From Blepharisma japonicum (taxonomy: Eukaryota; Ciliophora; Heterotrichea; Heterotrichida; Blepharismidae), in contig CATKHK010000161.1 of NCBI GenBank assembly GCA_949751835.1, positions 1-38,987 of the forward strand: DNA of 38,987 nt. Reading direction: 5' to 3'. Positions 28,240 to 38,987 of this stretch are shown one piece after another. Position 1 is the stretch's first letter, and every line of letters begins with the position of its first letter. The notes under the pieces were generated by a model. That model did not search any database, was not told the DNA's origin, and saw nothing but the letters and a program-made list of their open reading frames with translations. The translations under genes were made by a program, and so were the position numbers.

Positions 28240-31200
28240 ATGGACAAAGATATCAACTCAACCCGTTTTTTACACTACGGTTCCCTCATAAACCTCAAAA
28301 CTCTTGACAACTACTACATCTACTCTCAAGGCTTTATCGAAACCACGCCTTTTCTGCAGCCTTTTACAGAAATTGAATCAAATTTCATCGGAGCAGTTTT
28401 TCGCATAATTCCACAGTGTCAGTATTCTACCCAAAAAGAAATTCTGCGATATATTTCAGACGCAAATGGAATTGCACAAGCAGAAAAGCTGGAAAGGCTT
28501 GAAGACAGCTTGGACGGGGAAATTAAGACAAATACCCACACTTATAACACTTTTAAAGGAGAAGCTATTAAATATGGGTCTTTAGTTCAGCTGGAACACA
28601 TTCATTCCCATCGGTTCTTGGCATTGCAAAGCAAGACGTCAGCAGAATCTGAGAAGGAAAATTTTAGGCTGACTTTAGAAGATTTTGGCAGCGAGTATTC
28701 ACATTTCAGAATTGAGCCTAGCTATAAGTATCAGAAAGAAGGCAGCGGGCTGGTAAGGCTTAAAGATAAAGTATTGTTTGAGCTTTTGGTACCAGAACTG
28801 AACCGTTCAGCCTACTTGCATGCAAGCAAAGGCCCTTTGATAATACCTCCAATGAGTAGGCTGTCAATTGATTTTTCTGTATCTCAGCTTGGAGTCCAAG
28901 AAGTCAATGCCTCCTTAGACCAAAAGACTAAATGGGCCATTGACTTATACGCCCCAGTTGAAAAAAAAGGCTCACATTTACTTGCATGTGGGAATTATGT
29001 GTGACTTTCAAGGACAGAAGAAGGTGTCTGCTTATCAATATTCCAGAAAGAAGAAATCAATCCTAAAGTAATTTACAGTGACAATTTAAATGATACTAAC
29101 GGCCTTTGAATGATAGAAGGAGAAGATTTGCATGTGGGAGGACTTGTGATGATTGGAAATAAGTATAGACTGAAGCATATGTCTACTGGAAAATATTTAG
29201 TATTAAAAACAATCACCAAGACTGTAGGCGAAATTAATCATAAAGTTAAGCTGAAGCCAATTACCCATCCGAATTCCTTGTGAATGTTTATTCCGCTTGA
29301 AAATAAAAGCGGGGTTTATTTTTTGAATTCAGAACAACACTGTAAAATAGTCAATGTAGCAATTAGTGGAGCAACTATTACAGGAAAAGTTTTAACGGCA
29401 AATAATGATACCTCGTTTTCACCTGTGGTTGAATTTTTTTCAGATGATTTGACTTATTTTAAAGTTTCAAGGGCAAATGGAGAAGTTGCTTGGGAAACTT
29501 TATTTTTATTAAACTGCAAGCCAATATTACAAAGTTTCCCTGAATTTATGGCAAAAAACGCAGATGTGCTTACCAGGGGCCCAAAAGCAATGAGGGAATA
29601 TGAAAAGTATTTGAAATTAATTGAAAAATGCTTAGATGATCTTGAGCTGTTTTGCAAAAACAAGCTAAAGAGCATGGTTGGGCTGGATAATCAATATGGC
29701 CAGGTACAAAGTGCAAGACAAAGGATTCTCCGCGAGCAGCGATTTTTTGAAGATTTAACAGAAATTTTAAAAAATGTTTTTATTTCCTATGAAGAAATAG
29801 AACACGTAAAAATGATAAACACAGCAGAAAAATCCTATGGGGAAGAAGTTGCAGAAGCTAAAAATGATTTTAAATCAATTGAAATGATAAAAATAACCCT
29901 ACAGAAATCTATCACTGAAAAAACTTATTCTGTGATTTCTGCTATTTGTCACAAAAATATAGAAAATCAAATATATGCCTGCGAGTTTTTTAAAGTTTTT
30001 GTAAAACACGTCGGACTGAATCTAGGAGCTACAAAATGTATGCATGAAATAGTAAGAGATAATGAAAAGATATTATTAGAGCTTCATGATAATTTTACGA
30101 CTTCTGAGTCAAAAAATCTTATCCAGCATTTTGCGTGGCTATTAAAGCAGAATTATAGAGACAAAAAGCCAGAAATTTTGGAATTTTTAAAAACTATATG
30201 TGTACACAAAGGAGACGGGGTCACAGTTAACCAAGAAAAAGTTTTCGAAAGCATTTTTACGCACCCTAAAATATACAAAAAAGTACTAATCCCAGTTTCC
30301 GAATGCGAAGGAAACCTTTATATTTCTCTAGGAGATACCAGAAGTGATGTGATTCCTTTAGACAGCTGCTTTAAAGAAGGGAGAATTGTTAATCATTCAG
30401 CAGAAATAGTGTATTTTACCAAACTTTTAGAGCTTTTTGGCTGCTTGTGTATTGGCAGAAATTTTCTATGCACAGAGTCTTTAAAAGATCATTTTTCGTC
30501 AGAAGTCTTGCAGAATATGATATGGAATATTGATATCAGCAAAAAAGTTAGGGCAGCTTTCTGTAGGCTTGTTTTGACAATCCATATTGACGCTTTCCCA
30601 AGAGAAGAAATTAAACGACCTGAGCTGATTAAAGTCCTGAGATTAAGAGGGAGGCATGCGTGGGATGATAAGGCAGATACCCGGTTTTCTGAAGAAAACA
30701 TTGAATTTGTACAAAGTATTGAGCCAATCACAGATCAAGAGAAAAAAAGTATTTTTGACAAGGTAAAAAAGCCGAGAAATTTTTTCCAAAGGTTTTCATC
30801 AAGCTCTATTTCTCCGCTGACTGAAGAAAGCACCAATAAAATAAAAGATGAAGATAGGTGGATTCATGTTTTGAGCATGAATTTATTGAAATTTTTCAAT
30901 TATCAGTATTTGAGACCTCAATATGATGTGCTTACATTAGAAATGCTGAAGCTTAGTGACAAAATGTTCAGGTTTGATATTTATGGAGCAGTCTGTACAA
31001 ATTTAGAGAACGGGACTATTCTTAGTGACCCTGAAAATCCTTATTTTGACGAGAAAAAGATGGATATAATTAAGTTCCTGTCATCTATAAATCACATTTA
31101 TTTTTACAATGCCCAGAGCAGCTCAAACACCAAAAGCAAATCCCTTTCTAAAAGAAAGTCAAAATTAGTTACAGACAATCAGAAGAAAAAACTTACCAAA

Positions 31201-34200
31201 AATTCTTTTTTATCAGCGCTTCTTAATGACCCAGCCAGCTTATCAGACCCAATTATCCGAGGCGCTTTAAACTTAAGAAATTTCTTACAGGCTTTGCAAC
31301 AAAATTATGTAATTCAAGAAAAAACAGACTATGAGAACAAGATAAAAATAAAAATCTGCAAAATAATGCATTATTATATGGATTGACGTCAGGACTTTTT
31401 AGTTTTCAATATTTCTAGCTGGTTTAACAAGCAGTCTGAAATTAAGTCAGAAAATTTATCCAAAAGACTGAAAAAGCTTCTTCCAAATGTTATGAAAATT
31501 GCTGACTTAAGTAACAGCCCTATTTTGCAAAGCCATTTAAATCAGATATATTCATGGGGTTTTGAGAATTACTATAAGCCAGAAATTTCTGATTTAAACT
31601 GTATTTCAAGCACACCAATACTAGGGAGTTTGCTTAAAACTTTTGTCTGCTCTAATCATTATAAGCTTCAAGCACATACGTTAAAGCTTATTATCAGATG
31701 TTTTAAGCAGCGCGAAGAATTTTTAATATCAGTAAAAAGGCTATGTGCCATAAGTTCTAGAAAAGACATGAATTTATTGAGATGGCTGAGAGGAAATATT
31801 AATAAATTCAGACAAAATAGTGAGCAAAGTGAGCTGTGGCTAAATTATTGGAAAAGAAATGACTCTACAAGGATAAAATACCTGAGAAAGTTTGAAGAAG
31901 TAATGAAGTTTTTGACAGAGCTTTGCGATTTATTTTATGAAGATAGCACTCTTGCAGGTGACCAAATAGTCTTAGGGAAAAAAGAAACGATCTCAAAGTC
32001 AAGACAAGATATGATGTATTATTTAGGCGTCCATGAGCTTATTATCACTCTATTAAAAGATGGCATGCACACACTGGTCAGCTTATATGACTCTGCTGAT
32101 GAAAACTTGAATGAGCCTAGAACCAAAATTGGAGGTTTATATACCCAATGCCACAAAATTCTTCGAAGATTTGTATATGGGCACTCCAAAAATCAAAAAA
32201 GATTGCACAAACATTTGCATGTATTTTTGCAATATTTACGAATTAATGTCGAACAAATCCCTTTAATTTGTGAAATTTTCAGGGATAATTCGGAATTAAT
32301 CCTAAAAATAACCAAAGACATTATAAGAAAATTCAAAAAATTGATATACAGAGAAGGGAGACAGCCTGAATTTCTTGATTTTTTTGAAACTATCCAAATC
32401 GCTAAAGGAAAGCCAATGCCACAAATGCAGAGAATCATTATTAGGCTATTTGTAAAAGAAGAATTTAACAGATATCTACTATATATGGACGATGAACCAG
32501 AACCGAATTTCAGCTTTGAGCCTGAAGAAAACGAAAAATTGTCATGGACTTATAGAGACATGCCTTTTGCGTACCACGCCAAGATATTTAGGGTACTTTC
32601 TAAAAGCGGGCTTGGGGTTAGCGGGATGTATATGAACGAAGCCAGGATCCAAAAAATGGTAAAACTGCCTAAAGTTTTCAGTCTTCTAATTCAAGCTGAA
32701 GACAAAGCCACTCCATATTATATATTAAAAATCCCTATCCTAGAGCTTTTTTATAATATTTATCTTGACTGTGAAAAAATCGTGGATGACCTAAAAGAGT
32801 CTAAAGATTTTATTGCTTATATTAATAGACAGTCTGAAGCTATAGACCTATTAGACGTTTTTGATAAAGATTATGTGCAGTTTTTATTAATCTGACTCAA
32901 AATCTTGAATAAATACAGTTTATCATATATAAACAACCGAGAAATTTATTCAGATAAAGATGATTTTATTGCAGTAGAATCTTTTGCAAAGGCACTCTGT
33001 GAGCACCGCCATCATTTTTCTGAAAGAAAAATGCCAGAAAAGCTGCTAGAGGCTGTTATGACATTATGCAGCCAATTTAAGATAGAATTTATGCCAATCG
33101 CATATGAGGAAGGAGATATTCTTATATCAGATGAAATAGAAAATGTCCAGGAAAATAGCACAGATAGAATGGCAAGATACAGCACTCATTATCAGCTAAA
33201 TAGTAGTACAACTGAGCAATCAAAGCATTGGGATATTGTTAAAGAAGAATTTATATATAATGAAGAATTCAAAGAGCCGCTGCTGCTTGAACAAAAAGCA
33301 CTAAGAGCAGCCTTAATGTACGCTCATGAGTTAGACCCTGACTTAACATTCGACTCAATTGCTCAGACACTTGTGAATTTTGTTAGAAATAGCCGATCTC
33401 AGCAGACTTCTGTAGAAGTCATTGTGGATGCTATTAAACTGCTAGGGTCTTTAATAGAAAATCCTATTTGTGGAGAATATGATGATCCTGACCTTATTAA
33501 AGAAAATATCCAAAATAAACTTAACGGTTTTGGAGCTGGCAGAATGACACTTACCTTGATGTCTGAATCTGAAATAAACCCTGAAATGTTTATAGCACTA
33601 TTAGATTTTGCTATACAACTATTAGATGGTGGAAATCCTAATGTCCAAAAAGAATTTTACCAGTTTTTCGTAAGAGTCCCCAATTCCGAGTCATTTTTCC
33701 AAAGAATCCATAAGTTGTTTTTAGAGTGTGTAGAAGGGATTGGGCATGGAATTGGACTTGATATAACGAGGAAGCCAATTTTTAAGTTAGAAAAGCCCAA
33801 AATGGGGCAGATTTTGAGACTTCTGCAGCTGCTGTGTGAAAATCATAATGATCAGCTGCAAAACTATATAAGATTTCAAGACCAATCCAGAAACAGTTTT
33901 GACATGATCGAAGATACAGTTTCTTTATTAGAAATTTTAGTTAAAAAGATGTTTTTCAAGTATTTTCATGTGACTTCACAATGTCTAGACGCGCTAACTG
34001 AGTTTATACAAGGCCCTTGTAAGCAAAACCAAGAGAGGATTATTGACAGTAAATTTTTGGAGCTGGCAGCATGCATTTTGTCGTTGGACGAAAACAGCCA
34101 TAGCATACAGCCATATGAGAGTTTTAAAGATGAAGGGTCAATTTCTAAGATGGAGTCAATTAGGTCACAAGAGTCTACTGAGGATTATGAGGTCTGTAAG

Positions 34201-36198
34201 GGGTGGATGATTGCTCATTTAAAGTATAAATGTATGATTACTATTCTTAGCTTGCTTGAAGGCAGAGAAGACAATTATGTGATGAGCAGGCTGATAAGAG
34301 CATTTAATATAGAAATTTTTAAGGAAAACCTTATGAGTATTTATGCAAATTATATTCGATTATATAGAGGGCAGCTGTATGACTATGTAATTTTTAATCA
34401 TCATATGAAAAACGAGGAATATCAGTTTGGAGTGGTCAATGATCAGGATACAAATCCTGACTATTATAGAGTAATTATTGAGACTGGATTTATGATTTAC
34501 CATCTAATGAAATATTTCCAAGACAATGATGACCCTGAAAACCAAGAAATCATTGATGAGGAACTACCAAAAAATGATGAGGTTGAAGAAAGTGACCAAT
34601 TTATTGGCGCAAAACTCATAGGGGGTCTAGGCAAATTTGGGATGGCCCTCGTAAAAGACGCAGTTTTTGGGGTTGCAAAGCTTGCTCAATTCAATGATAA
34701 AAATATTGAAATTGACAAAGAGACACTACTAGAAGACGCTTATGACTTTTTTGATACACACACAGGAAACGTCGAAGTAGTTTTTAATGGAAAAATCCGA
34801 AAAGTTTATTTTTCACTCCCTCCTGACTTCTCAGGGCTCAGCAACGAAATCAAAGAAACATTTTCAAGAGACGCTGACCGCACCTCAGACCAAACCAAGT
34901 TGCGTTACTTAGCCATCAAAGCCCCTGAAATCGCTGAACAAATGAGCCACGAGTACAAAATCCAAAAATTTTTCACAAAATACCCACTTGTGAACAGCCT
35001 GGCTTCCAATGTCTGGCTTTGGCGATATTTTGCCTTTATTCTCACAATTCTGCTGAATTTTTTTATTATTGCGTCATATTCTTATTATGGCACTCACAAT
35101 CTGTTCCATCCGTCTCTTTTCTATGACAGTGATGACAGCTTAAATTCAGATAAAACCTTAAGGCTTATACAGGCAGTTGGGCTTGCTCAGGTCGTGATCT
35201 GCTGCTTGATTGTCCTGTTTTTCTTATTAAAAAGTGGCCTTGTTTTGGCTATAAAAGGGTGAAAAAGTAAAAGCTTGACCAATGAATTCTGGAAATCGAA
35301 CCCATCAAAGCTTAGAATAGTCATTGGGAGGTCTAAGCAGGCTATAAGCACCATAATATGGATAGCATCTGATGTAAATGTGTATTATTATTTTGGGTAT
35401 TTATTGGTGGCTTGTTTAGGGACTTTCCAACACCCTTTTTGGTTTTCTTTGTTATTGATGGACATGCTTTATCAATTTCCCTCACTTCAAAACGTAATTA
35501 AGTCGATTACGATGCCTAGAAAAGCACTGATTATTACTTTTGTGTTTATGATAGTCATTGTCTATATTTTTGGCTTAGTCGGGTATTGGAAATTTTCTAA
35601 CTGGTTTAATGATAATTGTCCAAGCTTGTATTACTGCACAGTCAATGTCTGGGATAAAGGTTTCAAAGCTAATGGTGGAATAGGAGGCTACCTAGGCCAG
35701 TCAGCTGATGGTACTCTTGACTGGGGCAGACTGGCTTACGACAACTTATACAACATAATTATCATGATTATTATGCTAAACATCGTCCAAGGTATCATTA
35801 TTGATACTTTTGCAGTACTAAGAGAAGCCCATGAGCGAGATACTGAAGATAAAAACAATAAATGCTTCATATGTGGAATGGAAAGAGATTTAATAGAAAG
35901 GGTCACCAACAAATCATTCAGGTATCATACATTATATGAACATAATGAGTGGAACTATATTTTATATATGGCTTATATATCTACTAAGGCAGAAACGGAA
36001 TATACAGGACTTGAAAGTTATGTAAGAGAACAAATTGATAAAAAAGACTTTGTGTGGATCCCACAGCATCAGGCTTTGTCGGTCAAAGAAGAAGAGGATT
36101 CTGATGAAAAGGTGCTAATGGATAATATAGAAAAAGTAGAAAGCAAACTGGTTGTGATTGAAGATGAGCTGAAAGAAATTAAAAGAAATTTAGAATAA
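28240..36198 (+). CDS. IP3-receptor-type intracellular calcium-release channel (2,652 aa)
   Basis: Tetrameric channel that releases Ca2+ from internal stores (ER, possibly alveolar sacs). One frame of 7,959 nt is open with six TGA codons as Trp (29002, 29107, 29281, 31384, 32893, 35260). An in-frame TAA just upstream supports this ATG. Domains in order: suppressor beta-trefoil (1-215: FLHYGSLINLK, KYGSLVQLEHIHSHRFLAL); MIR region (about 225-395: KHMSTGKYLVLK); RIH domain (about 440-650); helical middle; RIH-associated region with ALTEFIQGPCKQNQ (about 1921); six membrane segments (about 2262-2282, 2309-2334, 2380-2396, 2400-2416, 2429-2450, 2503-2526). The pore filter is GGIGG (2479-2483). 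A zinc-binding CFIC...H...H linker (Cys2542, Cys2545, His2563, His2568), a TEYTGLESYV motif and a short C-terminal coiled coil close the protein. The length equals that of animal IP3 receptors. Several IP3-contact residues are not kept, so ligand binding is doubtful. Confidence 0.96.
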
Positions 36199-36249
36199 TG
36201 TGAAAATTTTAAATATTAATAATTTTTTGAAATATTGTAGTATTTTTCA

Positions 36250-36421
36250 ATGAAAAAATATTTTGCATTCTTACTTGATTCGTTAGGGCTTAGCAAAGAA
36301 AAAGCAACCTTTTCAAGAGATCTGGCCTTGCTAAAAACTAAACCAAGCTTCGCTATTAAGTCATCAATTCTGTTTAAATATCAGAACAAATGAGTCAAGA
36401 ATATAAGTTTAAATTTAATTA
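36250..36421 (+). pseudogene. relic of a second IP3-receptor-like gene
   Basis: Starting about 52 bases after the channel stop, a decayed copy of its segment at about 34803-34972 can be read. KYFAFLLDSLGLSKEKATFSR corresponds to KVYFSLPPDFSGLSNEIKETFSR. Then, after a frame change and stops, TKLRY and SEQMSQEYKF correspond to TKLRY and AEQMSHEYKI. The order and spacing match. It is far too diverged to be a recent duplication, and no other part of a second channel gene is visible. Confidence 0.7.
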
Positions 36422-36715
36422 GATGCCATTTATATCAATAATTATCAGCTCAAATTTTACAAATATTTAATTTTCTTTTACCGAGAAACTTTTTAAGTAT
36501 TCTTTTTGGCTCAATTCAAATTCAATAAATTTTGACACATTTACTAAAATATCAGCAATGTTGAAAAGCGTTTTTGCCCTATTTTTTCTATTGGTAAAAG
36601 TCTATTCTTATCCGATCTAGCGTACATAATCAAAATATAAAAGATGTCCAAAACTGCTTGAGAACTAGAATTTACCTAAGATGATTAATTATTAAAATTA
36701 TATAGTTTAAATCTA
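36422..36715. other. spacer between channel gene and right Kelch block
   Basis: AT-rich, no recognised gene or repeat. Confidence 0.4.
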
Positions 36716-37510
36716 TTATAAGATACAATTTATAATTTCATATTTTCCTTTATCAAAATCAAATTTATAGACCTGATTAGTCGCTACACAAAAATATCAG
36801 CAATTCTTAAAAAATGCTCTATATTCCAACATTATTAAGCTATCTGGTGTTCAAGCACCGATAATTATTCAAGTAAAAGGATTATTTGTGCCGCTTTGTA
36901 TTATCTTTCCAGAAAAATCAATACAATAAGCCAATTCTTTTACAGTGCAAAGTATTCTTGTTCTACAAGTCTCAAGGCTAATGAAGCCTCGAGAAATAGA
37001 TAAAGTAAATAAATCTAATACATAAATATCATTTAGAGCGTATCCTGAAATTAAAATCATATTTTTCAATGAAGTGCAAATGCATTGACAACTTCCTCAA
37101 AGACATATGGCTAGTTTTTCTCACCGATAAGTAGCTAAATTTAATCTCTCTATAAAATTATTCCCCAATAAGTAAATGAAGTTTTGATAATAAATTGTAA
37201 AGCATCTATTTTTCAAAGGAGCTCTACTAATAATTTGGACTTTATTTTCTTTAGAGATTAGAAAGAGAATTCCTGTTGTCTCTAAGCCTACCTTACCTTT
37301 TCCATAGCAAAAAAGGTTATTGCCTGGGAATGGGCATACACTAATTCTTTCAATAATGCCATTTAGCATAGGAATATTCTCAGCTGATAATTCAAAAGTG
37401 TCAAGGTTTACACTTATGTTTTCGCGGAATCCTTTCATAAATCAGCTAAGTTTTGAAGACTCAATTCCATCCTCTTGATAAGTCGAGATATTTTTTTCAA
37501 GAATTTTCAT
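36716..37510 (-). CDS. Kelch-like beta-propeller protein (264 aa)
   Basis: This ORF is intact with TGA as Trp, from MKILEKNISTYQEDGIESSK at 37510 to TAA at 36716. Blades: CPFPGNNLFCYGKGKVGLET, GILFLISKENKVQII, IYYQNFIYLLGNNFIERLNL with TYRWEKLAICLWGS, NMILISGYALNDIYVLDLF, AYCIDFSGKIIQSGTNNPF, and CWYFCVATNQVYKFDFDKG. Five or more Trp codons are TGA. It is not closely related to the A or B subfamily of the left array and has no nearby duplicate. Convergent with the channel gene across about 0.3 kb. Confidence 0.86.
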
Positions 37511-37585
37511 TTTTATGTTAATTAGTTAGTTTATTACACCTGGGTAGTAATAAAACAGATCGATGCTATAAATTACAAATAATTA

Positions 37586-38494
37586 TTAATTTTCATCCAT
37601 TTCATTTTCTTTAAGCCCTTCTACGAGAGACAAATTAATTTTTTCAATATTCTTTTGATTTAAACCAAATCTATAAATATATGATTCGTTATCTGAAAAG
37701 TACCAGAAATTTTTGTAAAATGCTTTATGGCCTAAAGCACTATTATCTTCTAAAGTTGCACACTCACTTATAATATTTCAGGTAAAAGGGTCATCTACAC
37801 CGCTTTCTAATATTTTCCCTCCGAAATCTACTAGATATACAATATTTTTAAAGCTGAAAAGTAGCTTTACACCTAGCTTTTTAATTGGCAAAGAAAACGA
37901 GGAAGTTGATAAAATAAAAGTATCCACAATGCAGATATCTTCGCTGTAATATTCTAAAGCCAAAATCTTGTCATTGAATGAAATAGAAGTGCATCAGCAA
38001 TACTCCTTATCACTTTTAATTAATGTATGTCATCTTCCATTAACTAGATCAAATCCCATCAAATATTTCATAGATATATAAACAATATCTTTATAATAAG
38101 CTGCAAAACTTCAAATATTTGACAACCCTCTAGGAAAAGTTTTCAAAACTTTTTTTTCGTCTTCTTCAAATGCAATCCCTTTTTCATCTAATGAATTTCA
38201 CATTGAGAAACGAAATCGTTGAATAATTTGAATATCATTATTTTCATCAATTATAAAAATAACACAGCATTCCTCCTGCCATTCTAAATAGCTTGAGTAG
38301 CAAAATAACTTATTACCTGGTAAAGGACACATGAACATGACCTGATTAGTAGAGGAATGAGGAAGGTTATGCCTGTGAGCAGATTTTTGTAAACTTTCAA
38401 GATCATATTCGATTATATCAGAGGATTTGTAGCCAAATCATCTAAGTTTGGATGTTGTAATTTCATTTTCTTGATTATATTGTGGAAGATTCAT
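37586..38494 (-). CDS. Kelch-like protein, longest family member (302 aa)
   Basis: This ORF is intact with TGA as Trp, from MNLPQYNQENEITTSKLRWF at 38494 to TAA at 37586. It differs from the rest in its start and in an insertion of about 25 residues after the first blades (IIQRFRFSMWNSLDEKGIAF followed by an acidic EEDEKK stretch). It also has an acidic C-terminal tail (SLVEGLKENEMDEN). Recognisable blades: CPLPGNKLFCYSS, AYYKDIVYISMKYLMGFDLV with GRWHTL, KILALEYYSEDICIVDTF, VYLVDFGGKILESGVDDPF and FWYFSDNESYIYRFGLNQK. A stub of a paralogue of this gene lies at 493-541 inside the inverted repeat at the other end of the window. Confidence 0.85.
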
Positions 38495-38987
38495 AAAATT
38501 TTTACTTTGAATTAAATTATTATTCATTATTATCATTTTATGTAATTTTATAATTTACTAATAAAATGGCAAATTAATTTTTTCTAATTTCATTTTGTTC
38601 AGGTCAAATTTAAAAATATAGGAGCCTCCATAAAAATACAATGAATCCTTATAGAAAGCTTTATGCCCATATATGCAACGATCTAAAGGGTTGCAATTTC
38701 CTATAAAATTCCAATTAAAAGGATTGCTATTATTACTCTTATATATTTTCCCAGAAAAATCAACCAAATAAGCAGAATTTTCCCATTTGTAAAGCAATTT
38801 TGTTCAATTTATTTCTAGTCCAAGTTCACATGAAGATAACGACAAAGTTAATAAATCTAGCACAAAAATATCATTAAAATCTTTTCCTGAAATTAAAATC
38901 ATTCCGTTAAATGGCATGCAAGTATGCGAATATGATCAGATACTTAGCATTATTAGTTTTTCTCATCTCCAATTAACTAAATCAAAT
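38447..38987 (-). repeat. right arm of a window-scale inverted repeat
   Basis: Inverted partner of 1-541. No telomeric repeat is seen at either end, so these are not evident chromosome ends. The arms may reflect a real inverted duplication or a contig broken in a repeat. Confidence 0.85.
38558..38986 (-). CDS. Kelch-like beta-propeller protein, 3' part (cut by window edge)
   Basis: C-terminal 142 residues, open with TGA as Trp to the window edge; TAG at 38558. Sequence landmarks are the same as in 2-430 (GMILISGKDFND, YLVDFSGKIYKS, YFYGGSYIFKFDLNK), with about a dozen base differences over the shared part. It is followed (minus-strand sense) by the intact 302-residue gene, whereas the plus-strand copy at the left is followed only by a stub. 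It belongs with the C type (27 kb, 23 kb). Confidence 0.8.

Noticed and set aside
30489-30731. Minus-strand ORFs inside the channel gene (also 29454 and 32193)
   Set aside because: They are fully contained antisense to a well-supported 2,652-residue coding frame.
28240-36198. Five separate genes or a pseudogene under the standard code
   Set aside because: All breaks are TGA, all pieces share one frame, and domain order matches an IP3 receptor from end to end.
1-38987. Telomeres at the window ends
   Set aside because: No short G/C-rich tandem repeat at either end; both ends lie inside Kelch coding sequence.
1-38987. tRNA, rRNA or CRISPR arrays
   Set aside because: I found no T-loop motif of the GTTCRA type in a plausible cloverleaf outside coding DNA, no rRNA-like stretch, and no regularly spaced identical short repeats.

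Overview
The window reads as nuclear DNA of a heterotrich ciliate that decodes UGA as tryptophan and stops at UAA and UAG. A Blepharisma-like species is the best fit. Seen directly: a GCN5-type acetyltransferase, a 2,652-residue IP3-receptor-type channel and a dozen Kelch-like genes are open end to end only if TGA is sense, and several of those TGAs fall where the families carry Trp. The DNA is very AT-rich, compact and without visible conventional introns. That it is Blepharisma is inference from the code; no telomere repeat or rRNA is present to confirm it.

Layout. 1-20.5 kb is an array of paralogous Kelch-like beta-propeller genes of about 260-300 residues, nearly all on the minus strand and mostly beginning MKILEN. 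It includes intact copies, frameshifted or truncated copies and relics. Between 6.6 and 20.5 kb the array is a tandem segmental duplication with a period near 2.3-2.5 kb, alternating an 'A' gene (mostly intact) with a 'B' copy (all decayed from 8.3 kb on). 21.8-23.2 kb holds a B-box/TPR gene with a -1 frameshift. 23.3-27.2 kb holds a Kelch 3' fragment, a compact GCN5/KAT2 acetyltransferase with bromodomain, and an intact Kelch gene. 28.2-36.2 kb is one uninterrupted IP3-receptor-like calcium-release channel gene, followed by a small dead copy of part of itself. 36.7-39.0 kb returns to Kelch genes. The two window ends are inverted copies of the same ~0.54 kb Kelch segment.

Most notable. Aligning the Kelch copies by eye shows precise TA-bounded insertions. 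A 132-139 bp element starting TATAGTC and ending GCTATA sits at the same codon in four copies; removing it TA-to-TA restores the expected Trp-Glu-Lys-Leu-Ile-Glu-Phe reading in three of them. A second, 70 bp element sits at one site in two copies and is absent from that site in two others. These behave like internal eliminated sequences (IESs) of ciliate germline DNA. No such element interrupts the 8 kb channel gene or GCN5, so whether this is germline DNA or somatic DNA with retained relics is open.

The housekeeping genes (chromatin acetylation, calcium release) are unrelated to the Kelch array. The array looks like a birth-and-death gene family, with no sign of an operon or pathway.
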